Source: an uncultured Kiloniellales bacterium (GTDB lineage Bacteria > Pseudomonadota > Alphaproteobacteria > Kiloniellales > JAKSDN01). From it: a stretch of 5,492 nt of DNA. The stretch is taken from assembly GCA_937974415.1 (NCBI GenBank), contig CALJXB010000302.1:1-5492 (forward strand), given 5' to 3'. The stretch's first letter is position 1; each line of letters starts with the position of its first letter. The notes under the pieces are model-generated. The model saw only the letters and a program-made list of their open reading frames with translations. It was not told the DNA's origin and ran no database searches. The translations under genes were made by a program, and so were the position numbers. Of the stretch, positions 1 to 5,372 are shown piece after piece.

Positions 1-820
1 GGTCGCGCGACCGCGCCGCGTGGTCGCGGTCCTCGATGGCCGCCAGCCCGGCCGCCAGGGCCGGCGCCGTCACGTTGAACGGCCCGCGCATGCGGTTGAG
101 CACGTCGGCCACCTCGGCCGAGGCATAGGCCCAGCCGAGGCGCAGGCCCGCCAGGCCGTGGATCTTGGAGAAAGTGCGCGTCATGACCACCCGGTTGGAG
201 GCCTCGACCAGCCTGGCGCCGTCCTCGTAGTCGTTGCGCATCACGTATTCCGCATAGGCGGCGTCGAGCAGCAACAGCACGTGGTCCGGCAGGCCTTCGA
301 CCAGGCGCTCGAGATCGGCGCCGCTGAGGCAGCTGCCGGTCGGATTGTTGGGGTTGGCGAGGCAGACGACCCGGGTGCGCAAGCCCGCCCGGCCGATCAG
401 GGCGTCCAGGTCGGCGCTCAGGTCGCGCTCCGGCACCGCGACGGGCGTGGCGCCGGCGGTTCGGGCGGCAATGGCGTACATGAGGAAGCCGTGGGCGCTG
501 TACAGCACCTCGTCGCCGGGCCCGGCATAGGCGCGGATCAGCAGGCTGATCAGCTCGTCCGATCCATTGCCGCAGACGATGCGCGCCGGGTCCAGGCCGT
601 GGCACTCGGCGATCGCCCGGCGCAGTGCGTCGGCGCTTCCGTCGGGATAGCGGTGCAGCTCGTCCGCGGCCGCCGCGTAGGACTCCCGGGCCTGCGGGCT
701 GGCGCCGAGCGGGTTTTCGTTCGAGGCCAGACGGATCGGCTCGGCGAAGCCGGGCGCCGTTGCGGCGCCGCCCACGTAGGGCGCCACGCCGAGAATGCCC
801 GGCCGGGGTGTCAGGCTCAT
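1..820 (-). CDS. hisC: Histidinol-phosphate aminotransferase HisC (C-terminus cut off by window edge)
   Basis: This is a PLP-dependent fold-type I aminotransferase that converts imidazole-acetol phosphate plus glutamate to histidinol phosphate in cytosolic histidine synthesis; related enzymes also transaminate aromatic keto acids. The first 273 residues are present; the family is usually about 360 long, so roughly 90 residues lie beyond the left edge. Visible motifs are the N-terminal substrate-side LASNENPLG (31-39), GNGSDE (84-89) of the PLP phosphate cradle, NPNNPTG (156-162), D186 and Y189 in LLLLDAAYAEY, and the PLP-lysine motif TFSKIHGLAGLRLGWA with K219 and R227. The start is the ATG at 820-818, which overlaps the TGA of the upstream chorismate mutase gene as ATGA, so translation is probably coupled. 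No clean Shine-Dalgarno is visible, and a GC hairpin lies just before the start. Placement behind a chorismate mutase suggests an added role in tyrosine or phenylalanine transamination; this is inference. The family call is secure, the physiological substrate less so. Confidence 0.95.
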   Translation of the reverse strand, partial: MSLTPRPGILGVAPYVGGAATAPGFAEPIRLASNENPLGASPQARESYAAAADELHRYPDGSADALRRAIAECHGLDPARIVCGNGSDELISLLIRAYAGPGDEVLYSAHGFLMYAIAARTAGATPVAVPERDLSADLDALIGRAGLRTRVVCLANPNNPTGSCLSGADLERLVEGLPDHVLLLLDAAYAEYVMRNDYEDGARLVEASNRVVMTRTFSKIHGLAGLRLGWAYASAEVADVLNRMRGPFNVTAPALAAGLAAIEDRDHAARSRD

Positions 821-1704
821 GCAGACGGCCCCGGCCCCACGTCCGGGGCCAGCTCCTCCGCGGTCAGCGGGACGGCATAGCTGCCGATCGCCCAGACTTG
901 GCCGATCGGCGAGTCGTCGTCCTCGGCGAGACGCCGCACGCGAGGGTCCGTCGCATCGAGGAAGCCGTCCATTTCGACCAGCACCCAAGGAACTTTGCCT
1001 GCGGCCGACCAGTTCTGCATGTCGACTACGTGGAAGTCGGCGCGGGCGAGCGCGTCCCGCAAACCGCCGCGCGAGAGCTGGGCGGCGTTCTCGACCACCA
1101 AGTAGCTGCGGTCCCGGTCGCTGGCTTCCGGCGGCGCCAGGGAGATCGCAAGCGCCTCCAGCCCTTCGAAGCGGCGATCGAGGGGCGCAAAGGGCAGGCG
1201 GGCGATGATCTTTGGCACGTCCGGGCCGGTACGCACCAAATTGCGCCACCAGGGATCGGCTTCCTCGCCTTGCGGCAACGGCAGCAGGCCGACCGTCGCG
1301 TGCCCGTCGCTGACGGCGCGCAACACGCCCAGGATGGTCTGGTGGGCGCTGATCGGGCGCTCGGCGCCGTAGTGGGCGCGGGCGAGCGCCGGCAAGCCGT
1401 CCTGGCTCGTGGCCTGCGTGTAGACGGCGACGGCGTAAGGCCCCTCGAGCGCCGTCATGGCCGATATGATCTCGCGCCAAATGCTGACCAGGACGATCTT
1501 GGGCAGGGGCCCCTCGTGACGCGCCACCAGGCGGCGGAGGATCCGCGCCTCGCGCCCGGGCCGGATAAAGGGCCCGCCCTCGCCTTTGACGTGGCCGACC
1601 GCGTCGGCCAAGGCCACCCGGCGCATCAGGAGGTCGTGGACCGCAACGTCGATCTCGTCTATTTCGCGGCGCAGTTCGTCCAGCGAAGGGGTGTCGGCAG
1701 TCAT
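817..1704 (-). CDS. Chorismate mutase (AroQ type) with degenerate prephenate dehydratase/ACT-like C-terminus
   Basis: This 295-residue cytosolic protein should convert chorismate to prephenate, the branch point to phenylalanine and tyrosine. Residues 8-87 form an AroQ helical domain. By hand alignment to the E. coli enzyme, R12, R29, K40, R51 and E52 match catalytic or substrate-binding residues; the E. coli D48 site is R48, and E87 may occupy the Gln88 region. The join WREIISAMTALE (76-87) closely resembles the linker of bifunctional P-proteins (PheA). What follows also looks like a shortened PheA tail: VGLLPLPQ (138-145) sits where VVPVENS is expected, and a C-terminal ACT-like stretch (about 199-280) ends in WAIGSYAVPL, like the usual LGSYP ending. 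The TRF catalytic motif and the ESRP phenylalanine-binding motif are missing. I chose the ATG at 1704 because an upstream ATG at 1803 would add 33 unrelated residues overlapping the metX promoter region. No good ribosome site is visible. The mutase call is strong; the origin of the tail is inference. Confidence 0.9.
   Translation of the reverse strand: MTADTPSLDELRREIDEIDVAVHDLLMRRVALADAVGHVKGEGGPFIRPGREARILRRLVARHEGPLPKIVLVSIWREIISAMTALEGPYAVAVYTQATSQDGLPALARAHYGAERPISAHQTILGVLRAVSDGHATVGLLPLPQGEEADPWWRNLVRTGPDVPKIIARLPFAPLDRRFEGLEALAISLAPPEASDRDRSYLVVENAAQLSRGGLRDALARADFHVVDMQNWSAAGKVPWVLVEMDGFLDATDPRVRRLAEDDDSPIGQVWAIGSYAVPLTAEELAPDVGPGPSA
827..850 (-). promoter_or_regulatory. GC hairpin covering the hisC ribosome-binding region
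   Basis: GGCCCCGG (827-834) and CCGGGGCC (843-850) are perfect 8-bp inverted arms around an 8-nt loop. In the minus-strand transcript the hairpin ends 6 nt before the hisC ATG (820). The only SD-like G run (829-832, 8 nt from the start) lies inside the stem. The hairpin is within the last codons of the chorismate mutase gene, so ribosomes finishing that gene would melt it. The structure is seen directly; its function in translational coupling is inference. There is no U-tract after it, so it is not a terminator. Confidence 0.5.
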
Positions 1705-1721
1705 GGTGTCTATGGTTTCAG

Positions 1722-1731
1722 GCTCGCGAGC
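1722..1731. repeat. 10-bp perfect palindrome GCTCGCGAGC in the divergent intergenic region
   Basis: GCTCGCGAGC is its own reverse complement. It lies between the candidate -10 element of the minus-strand promoter (1737-1742) and the chorismate mutase start (1704), a usual position for an operator. It may also arise by chance in DNA this rich in G+C. I cannot name a regulator that binds it. Confidence 0.3.
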
Positions 1732-1736
1732 GCCTA

Positions 1737-1765
1737 GAATTAGTCCGTGACTCCGCCAAAAGCAA
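1737..1765 (-). promoter_or_regulatory. Candidate promoter for the chorismate mutase-hisC unit
   Basis: On the minus strand TTGCTT (1765-1760) and TAATTC (1742-1737) are separated by exactly 17 nt. This would place transcription start near 1730, giving a leader of about 26 nt before the ATG at 1704. The surrounding 1757-1771 stretch is unusually A-rich on the plus strand for this window, as expected near a promoter. The -35 match is fair and the -10 match is poor, so this is the best candidate rather than a firm call. Confidence 0.35.
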
Positions 1766-1790
1766 AGAAAACCTGGAGCCGAGGAAAGCG

Positions 1791-1820
1791 TTGACAGGCG
1801 CATGCTTGACCCCCTAGCTA
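1791..1820 (+). promoter_or_regulatory. Candidate promoter for metX-metW
   Basis: A perfect TTGACA (1791-1796) is followed after 18 nt by TAGCTA (1815-1820). A second TTGAC occurs at 1806-1810, 15 nt downstream of the first, but has no good -10 partner. Transcription would begin near 1827, leaving a leader of about 30 nt before the metX ATG at 1857. The -35 element is convincing; the -10 is weak. The leader is too short for a SAM-II riboswitch. Confidence 0.45.
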
Positions 1821-1856
1821 TCCGCTCGCCGAGGAGGGGCCGCGGCCGAAAGCCTG

Positions 1857-3032
1857 ATGAATAAACAAGACCTTGCAGAGACTTGGGCGGCCAGAGTCGA
1901 GACCCTGCCGGGCGCGCGCGTCGAGCTCGGCCGCGACCGGCCGCTCAGGCTCGACTGCGGTGTCGAGCTGGGGCCCTTCACCATGGCCTATCAGACCTAT
2001 GGCAGCCTCAACAGCGAGCGCAGCAACGCGGTCCTGGTGTGCCACGCGCTCACTGGCGACCAATACCTCGCCGGCGACCATCCGATCACCGGCAAGCCCG
2101 GCTGGTGGGACATGATGGTCGGGCCCGGAAAGACGCTCGACACGGAGCGCTACTTCGTCATCTGCGCCAACGTGCCGGGCGGCTGCATGGGCAGCATCGG
2201 CCCGCGCGAGATCAACCCGGCGACCGGCGAGCCCTGGGGGCTCGGCTTTCCCGTGATCACGGTCGCCGACATGGTGCGCGCCCAGGTCCTGCTGCTCGAT
2301 CACCTGGGGATCGAGCGGCTGTTCTGCTCGCTCGGCGGCTCCATGGGCGGCATGCAGGTGGTGCAGCTGGCGGCGAGCTATCCGGAGCGCATCTTCGCTG
2401 CCGTCCCGATCGCCACATCGGGCCGCCATACGGCGCAAAACATCGCCTTCCACGAGGTCGGCCGGCAGGCCATCATGGCCGACCCGAACTGGTGCGACGG
2501 CGACTATTACCGGCATGGCAAGGTGCCGAGCCGGGGCCTGGCGGTCGCCCGCATGGCGGCGCACATCACCTATCTCTCCGAGCCGGCGCTGACCCGCAAG
2601 TTCGGCCGCCGCCTGCAGGACCGCAGCGGCGTGACCTACGGTTTCGAAGCGGACTTCCAGGTCGAGAGCTACTTGCGCCATCAGGGATCGACCTTCGTCG
2701 ACCGATTCGACGCCAACTCCTATCTCTACATCACCCGGGCGATGGACTATTTCGACCTGGCCGCGGACTACGACGGCTCCCTGGCGAAGGCCTTTCAGGA
2801 CACGCCGGTGCGCTACTGCGTCATCTCCTTCACCAGCGACTGGCTGTTTCCGACCTCGGAGAGCCGGGATCTGGTGCGGGCGCTCAACGCCTCGGCTGCC
2901 GACGTGAGCTTCGTCGAGATCGAGTCCGACAAGGGCCACGACGCATTTCTGCTCGAGGAGCCGGAGTTCTGGGACACCCTGCGGGGCTTTCTCTTCGGAT
3001 GCGGCGAGCAATTGGGGCTGACGGCGCCATGA
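1857..3032 (+). CDS. metX: Homoserine O-acyltransferase MetX (probably acetyl-CoA-specific)
   Basis: MetX is a cytosolic alpha/beta-hydrolase-fold enzyme that transfers an acyl group from acyl-CoA to the hydroxyl of L-homoserine, the committed step to methionine. The 391-residue protein is full length for the family. The nucleophile elbow LGGSMGG gives S162, and the rest of the catalytic triad is D328 (TSDWLF) and H361 (DKGHDAF). Other family signatures are CHALTGDQY (62-70), [11 protein letters not shown] (82-92), NVPGGCMGS (105-113) and [20 protein letters not shown] (187-206). Proteobacterial MetX enzymes use either acetyl- or succinyl-CoA; here the residue after DW is Leu330 rather than the Arg I recall in succinyl-specific enzymes, so acetyl-CoA is favoured. 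Only the ATG at 1857 is available, because an in-frame TAG lies at 1815-1817. The Shine-Dalgarno is poor: GAGGAGGGG at 1831-1839 is too far upstream for normal spacing. The gene overlaps metW by ATGA, so the two are probably one operon. Confidence 0.97.
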   Translation: MNKQDLAETWAARVETLPGARVELGRDRPLRLDCGVELGPFTMAYQTYGSLNSERSNAVLVCHALTGDQYLAGDHPITGKPGWWDMMVGPGKTLDTERYFVICANVPGGCMGSIGPREINPATGEPWGLGFPVITVADMVRAQVLLLDHLGIERLFCSLGGSMGGMQVVQLAASYPERIFAAVPIATSGRHTAQNIAFHEVGRQAIMADPNWCDGDYYRHGKVPSRGLAVARMAAHITYLSEPALTRKFGRRLQDRSGVTYGFEADFQVESYLRHQGSTFVDRFDANSYLYITRAMDYFDLAADYDGSLAKAFQDTPVRYCVISFTSDWLFPTSESRDLVRALNASAADVSFVEIESDKGHDAFLLEEPEFWDTLRGFLFGCGEQLGLTAP

Positions 3033-3667
3033 GCCCCCGCGACCTGCGGGTCCGGCGCCAGGCCAGCAAGATCCGCGCCGACCTGCAGCTGATCGCCGAC
3101 ATGATCGAGCCCGGCGCCCGGGTGCTCGATATCGGCTGCGGCGACGGGGCCTTGCTCGAGCACCTGGCCTTCGCCAAGCAGGTCACCGGCCGTGGCATCG
3201 AGCTGAGCCAGGAAGGGGTCAACGCCTGCGTCAGCCAAGGCCTCAGCGTGATCCAGGGCGACGCTGATACGGACCTGACCGACTACCCGGCCGGTGCCTT
3301 CGACTACGCTATCTTGAGCCAGACCCTGCAGGCGACCCACGATCCGCGTCATGTCCTGGAGCAGCTGGTGCGGATCGGTCGGCGCGCCATCGTGTCGTTT
3401 CCCAACTTCGGTCACTGGCAGTCCCGGCTCTACCTGCTGTGCCGCGGGCGCATGCCGGTGACCGCGGCCTTGCCGGCGTCCTGGCACGAGACTCCCAACA
3501 TTCACTTCTGCACCATCCGCGACTTCTCGGCGCTTTGCCACGAGCTCGGCATCAGCGTCGAGCGGGCGCTGTCGTTGGATGCGCGCGGACAGGCCACGCC
3601 GCAGCAGTCGCTTCACCTGGCCAACTTGTTCGGCCAGAGCGCACTGTTTCTTTTGCGAAAGGACTAG
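3029..3667 (+). CDS. metW: Methionine biosynthesis protein MetW
   Basis: MetW is a 212-residue protein with a class I SAM-methyltransferase fold, found almost always beside metX in proteobacteria and required in several species for MetX activity. Its own methyl acceptor, if any, is not established. The cofactor site is intact: motif [12 protein letters not shown] (32-42), the acidic end of strand 2 at E58 (RGIELS), D78 in QGDAD, and [11 protein letters not shown] (91-101) as the motif II region. The family-typical [11 protein letters not shown] (123-133) and [12 protein letters not shown] (155-166) are present. The start ATG at 3029 overlaps the metX stop as ATGA, which implies coupled translation and matches co-operation of the two products. 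At the other end the TAG stop shares CTAG with the stop of the convergent minus-strand gene, so no room remains for a terminator. Length and motifs match the family and there is no sign of damage. Confidence 0.95.
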   Translation: MSPRDLRVRRQASKIRADLQLIADMIEPGARVLDIGCGDGALLEHLAFAKQVTGRGIELSQEGVNACVSQGLSVIQGDADTDLTDYPAGAFDYAILSQTLQATHDPRHVLEQLVRIGRRAIVSFPNFGHWQSRLYLLCRGRMPVTAALPASWHETPNIHFCTIRDFSALCHELGISVERALSLDARGQATPQQSLHLANLFGQSALFLLRKD

Positions 3668-4416
3668 CTGGTCGGTTGGCGGGGCAGGCGCCGCGCTACC
3701 TGAGGCAAGGGGACGACCACAGGCCGCCGGCGGCGCGTGACCTTTTGGGCCGTCATGCTGGGCGAATAGAGCTGCTTGCCGGCCTCTATCAGCTCGACCC
3801 CGGCGAAGCGCGGAAACCACCGGCCGCCGATGCGCTCCCAGGCCGCCGCCGAGCGCAGCAGCGCCCGCGAGCGGGTCGGCGGCACGAAGAGCGCCCCGGC
3901 GTCGCGGGTCGGCGTGAACATGTTGGCGCGCAGGAGCTTGGAGAGCTGCGGCTTGCTGTAGGGGTGACCGGAGCCGAACGGCGTGCGGTCGACCCGAGCC
4001 CAGATGCCGCGCCGGTTGGGCACCACCGCCAGGAGCCGCCCGTCGCCGGTCAGAACCCGCCAAATTTCGCCGAGCTGCGCCGACAAGCCTTCGCTGCTCT
4101 CCAGGCTGTGCACCAGCAGGACCCGGTCGAGCGAGTAGTCGGGCAGCGGCAGCTCGGTTTCGTCGCTGAGCGCCACCGCCCAGGGTCCCTCCGGCGGCCA
4201 GTGGATCACCCCCTGGCCCGCGGGCATCAAGGCGATCACCCGCTCCGCCTCGCCGCGAAACTGGCGCAGATAGGGGGTCGCGTAGCCCAGGCCCAGCAGG
4301 CTGAAGCCTCTGAGATCGGGCCACATGGCGCGGATGCCGCGGCGGATCATGTGGCGCGCCACCTGACCTAGGCGCGTCTCGTAGAAATCCCTGAGATCGA
4401 CGACATCGGTATGCAT
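3664..4416 (-). CDS. Class I methyltransferase-fold protein of unknown function, SAM motif eroded
   Basis: This is a 250-residue cytosolic protein with no signal peptide or membrane segment. Its plan resembles a type 11 SAM methyltransferase: a helical start with FYETRLGQVARHMIRRGIR (11-29), a glycine-motif strand LLGLGYATPYL (40-50), LPLPDYSLDRVLLVHSLE (89-106) as the post-II region, and GEIWRVLTGDGRLLAVVPN (116-134), a strong family signature. However, the acidic residue of motif I is G42, two of the usual glycines are A46 and P48, and no Asp/Glu ends strand 2 (VIALMP, 60-65), so SAM binding is uncertain. The C-terminus (226-250) is basic and proline-rich. I chose the ATG at 4416 because the 40 residues of an upstream in-frame extension look non-coding. 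There is no Shine-Dalgarno. I recall similar proteins annotated only as methyltransferase-domain proteins in alphaproteobacteria, often beside a hydroxyacylglutathione hydrolase gene, but no such gene is seen here. The substrate is unknown. Confidence 0.8.
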   Translation of the reverse strand: MHTDVVDLRDFYETRLGQVARHMIRRGIRAMWPDLRGFSLLGLGYATPYLRQFRGEAERVIALMPAGQGVIHWPPEGPWAVALSDETELPLPDYSLDRVLLVHSLESSEGLSAQLGEIWRVLTGDGRLLAVVPNRRGIWARVDRTPFGSGHPYSKPQLSKLLRANMFTPTRDAGALFVPPTRSRALLRSAAAWERIGGRWFPRFAGVELIEAGKQLYSPSMTAQKVTRRRRPVVVPLPQVARRLPRQPTS

Positions 4417-4424
4417 GGCAGGAG

Positions 4425-4453
4425 AGTCTAAACCAATTCGAGAATCGGTGGAA
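4425..4453 (-). promoter_or_regulatory. Candidate promoter of the methyltransferase-like gene, possibly leaderless
   Basis: On the minus strand TAGACT (4430-4425) matches the -10 consensus at four of six positions, and a poor -35 TTCCAC (4453-4448) lies exactly 17 nt upstream. Only 8 nt separate the -10 from the ATG at 4416, so transcription would start at or within a few bases of the start codon. This fits the lack of any Shine-Dalgarno. A promoter must lie between the pha terminator and this gene unless read-through drives it. The weak -35 keeps confidence low. Confidence 0.35.
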
Positions 4454-4482
4454 CCGGCGGGTTCCGTTCGAGCCGGAACCGG
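4450..4482. repeat. Three-arm inverted/direct repeat upstream of the methyltransferase-like gene
   Basis: GGAACC (4450-4455), GGTTCCG (4460-4466) and CGGAACC (4474-4480) follow one another. The middle arm can pair with the left arm (4-nt loop) or the right arm (7-nt loop), and GGAACCGG occurs as a direct repeat at 4450-4457 and 4475-4482, 25 bp apart. The left arm overlaps the candidate -35. It could be an operator or a pair of competing hairpins. The repeat is visible; the role is inference. Confidence 0.45.
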
Positions 4483-4510
4483 TCTAGCACAAGAGATATG
4501 ACGGTTTGAC

Positions 4511-4550
4511 GAAAGAAAATCGGGCGGCCGAGGCAAAGCGGCCGCCCGAT
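4511..4550 (-). terminator. Rho-independent terminator of the phaA-phaB transcript
   Basis: ATCGGGCGGCCG (4519-4530) and CGGCCGCCCGAT (4539-4550) form a perfect 12-bp stem with an 8-nt loop. On the minus strand the stem is followed by TTTTCTTTC (4518-4510 region), a U-rich tract. It begins 47 nt after the phaB stop, so phaB is the last gene of its transcript. It separates the pha genes from the methyltransferase-like gene. No comparable U-tract follows on the plus strand, so it works in one direction. Confidence 0.88.
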
Positions 4551-4596
4551 CTCATACAGTAAGCCTATCCGACCCGATCCGGGCCGACCCGCGGCA

Positions 4597-5322
4597 CTAG
4601 GCCATGTATTGGCCGCCGTTGATGGTCAGGGTCGAGCCGGTGATGAAACCGCTCTCCTCTGCCGCCAGGAAGACCACCGCGCGGGCGACCTCTTCGGCCT
4701 CGCCCAGCCGCCCGACCGGGATCTGTGGGATGATCTTGGAGTTCAGCACCTCCTCCGGCACCGCGCGCACCATCTCGGTGGCGATGTAGCCCGGCGCCAC
4801 GGCGTTCACCGTGATGCCTTTGAAGGCGTTTTCCTGGGCCAGCGCCTTGGTGAAGCCGATCAGGCCCGCCTTGGCCGCCGAATAGTTGGACTGGCCCATC
4901 TGACCCTTCTGGCCGTTCACCGAGGAGATCGAGATGACCCGACCATAGCTGCGGGCGCGCATGCCCTCGATGACACCGCGCGTCATGTTGAACAGGGAGT
5001 TGAGGTTGGTGGTGATCACCGCGCCCCAGTTCTCCGCGCTCATCTTGTGGAACATGCCGTCGCGGGTGATGCCGGCGTTGTTCACCAGCACCTCGACCGG
5101 TCCCACGTCGGCCTCGACCTGGGCGATGCCTTTCTGACAGGCGTCGAAATCGCCGACGTCCCATTTATAAACGGCGATTCCCGTCGCATCCTTGAACTTG
5201 GCCGCCGCTTCGTCATTGCCGCCGTAGGTGGCGGCGACTTGAAAGCCGGCGTCCTTAAGTGCCTTGGAAATCGCTTCGCCAATGCCCCGGGTGCCCCCGG
5301 TCACCAGAGCTACGCGTGCCAT
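4597..5322 (-). CDS. phaB: Acetoacetyl-CoA reductase PhaB (NADPH-dependent)
   Basis: PhaB is a cytosolic short-chain dehydrogenase that reduces acetoacetyl-CoA to (R)-3-hydroxybutyryl-CoA, the second step of polyhydroxybutyrate synthesis. The 241-residue protein has the usual length. The Rossmann cofactor motif TGGTRGIG is at 8-15 and NNAG at 81-84. The catalytic tetrad is N106, S134, Y147 and K151. The stretch SSVNGQKGQMGQSNYSAAKAG (133-153 region) is typical of PhaB and separates it from the related FabG, which lacks the GQKGQ-GQ pattern. PGYIATEM (178-184 region) and the C-terminal NGGQYMA ending also match PhaB. An excellent AGGAGG at 5336-5331 lies 8 nt before the ATG at 5322. The gene follows phaA after a 50-bp gap on the same strand and is closed by an intrinsic terminator, so the pair is an operon ending here. 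No anomaly is visible. Confidence 0.97.
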   Translation of the reverse strand: MARVALVTGGTRGIGEAISKALKDAGFQVAATYGGNDEAAAKFKDATGIAVYKWDVGDFDACQKGIAQVEADVGPVEVLVNNAGITRDGMFHKMSAENWGAVITTNLNSLFNMTRGVIEGMRARSYGRVISISSVNGQKGQMGQSNYSAAKAGLIGFTKALAQENAFKGITVNAVAPGYIATEMVRAVPEEVLNSKIIPQIPVGRLGEAEEVARAVVFLAAEESGFITGSTLTINGGQYMA

Positions 5323-5330
5323 GCCTTAAC

Positions 5331-5336
5331 CCTCCT
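5331..5336 (-). promoter_or_regulatory. Strong ribosome-binding site of phaB
   Basis: AAAAGGAGG on the minus strand contains a full AGGAGG core (5336-5331), spaced 8 nt from the phaB ATG at 5322-5320. It fixes the start codon and suggests high translation. It is the only textbook Shine-Dalgarno in the window. Confidence 0.9.
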
Positions 5337-5372
5337 TTTGGTGCTGTCGAGATCGGCCCGGAATTCGCTACC

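Noticed and set aside
20..1737. Long plus-strand open frames opposite hisC and the chorismate mutase
   Set aside because: These are antisense shadows. The minus-strand products carry clear catalytic motifs; the plus-strand translations are low-complexity Arg/Gly/Ala-rich.
1705..1803. N-terminal extension of the chorismate mutase from an upstream ATG at 1803
   Set aside because: The extra 33 residues do not resemble AroQ proteins, would run through both candidate promoters, and have no ribosome site. The ATG at 1704 gives a normal AroQ N-terminus.
1705..1856. SAM-II or other SAM riboswitch upstream of metX
   Set aside because: SAM-II occurs before methionine genes in alphaproteobacteria, so I looked for it. 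The likely leader is only about 30 nt and I see no matching pseudoknot pattern or conserved GCUAAA-type core.
1818..3011. A 397-codon minus-strand open frame antisense to metX
   Set aside because: It mirrors metX codon periodicity in a high-GC gene. The MetX product is unmistakable, and the antisense product shows no domain, start signal or context.
1883..3667. A 594-codon plus-strand open frame spanning metX and metW
   Set aside because: Only its last third, from 3029, is MetW. The upstream part is a reading of metX in a second frame, rich in Arg, Gly and Pro, with no family signature, so it is not a fusion protein.
2813..4324. A 503-codon minus-strand open frame across metX, metW and the convergent gene
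   Set aside because: It is antisense to metX and metW and out of frame with the real minus-strand gene. Its composition is that of a high-GC shadow frame and it lacks recognisable domains.
4417..4536. N-terminal extension of the methyltransferase-like protein from an ATG at 4536
   Set aside because: It would start inside the pha terminator stem and cross the repeat region, and its residues look non-coding.
4569..4591. CCGACCCG direct repeat (4569-4576 and 4584-4591) just after the phaB stop
   Set aside because: Two 8-mers of G/C-rich sequence this close are easily due to chance, and there is no third copy or associated feature.
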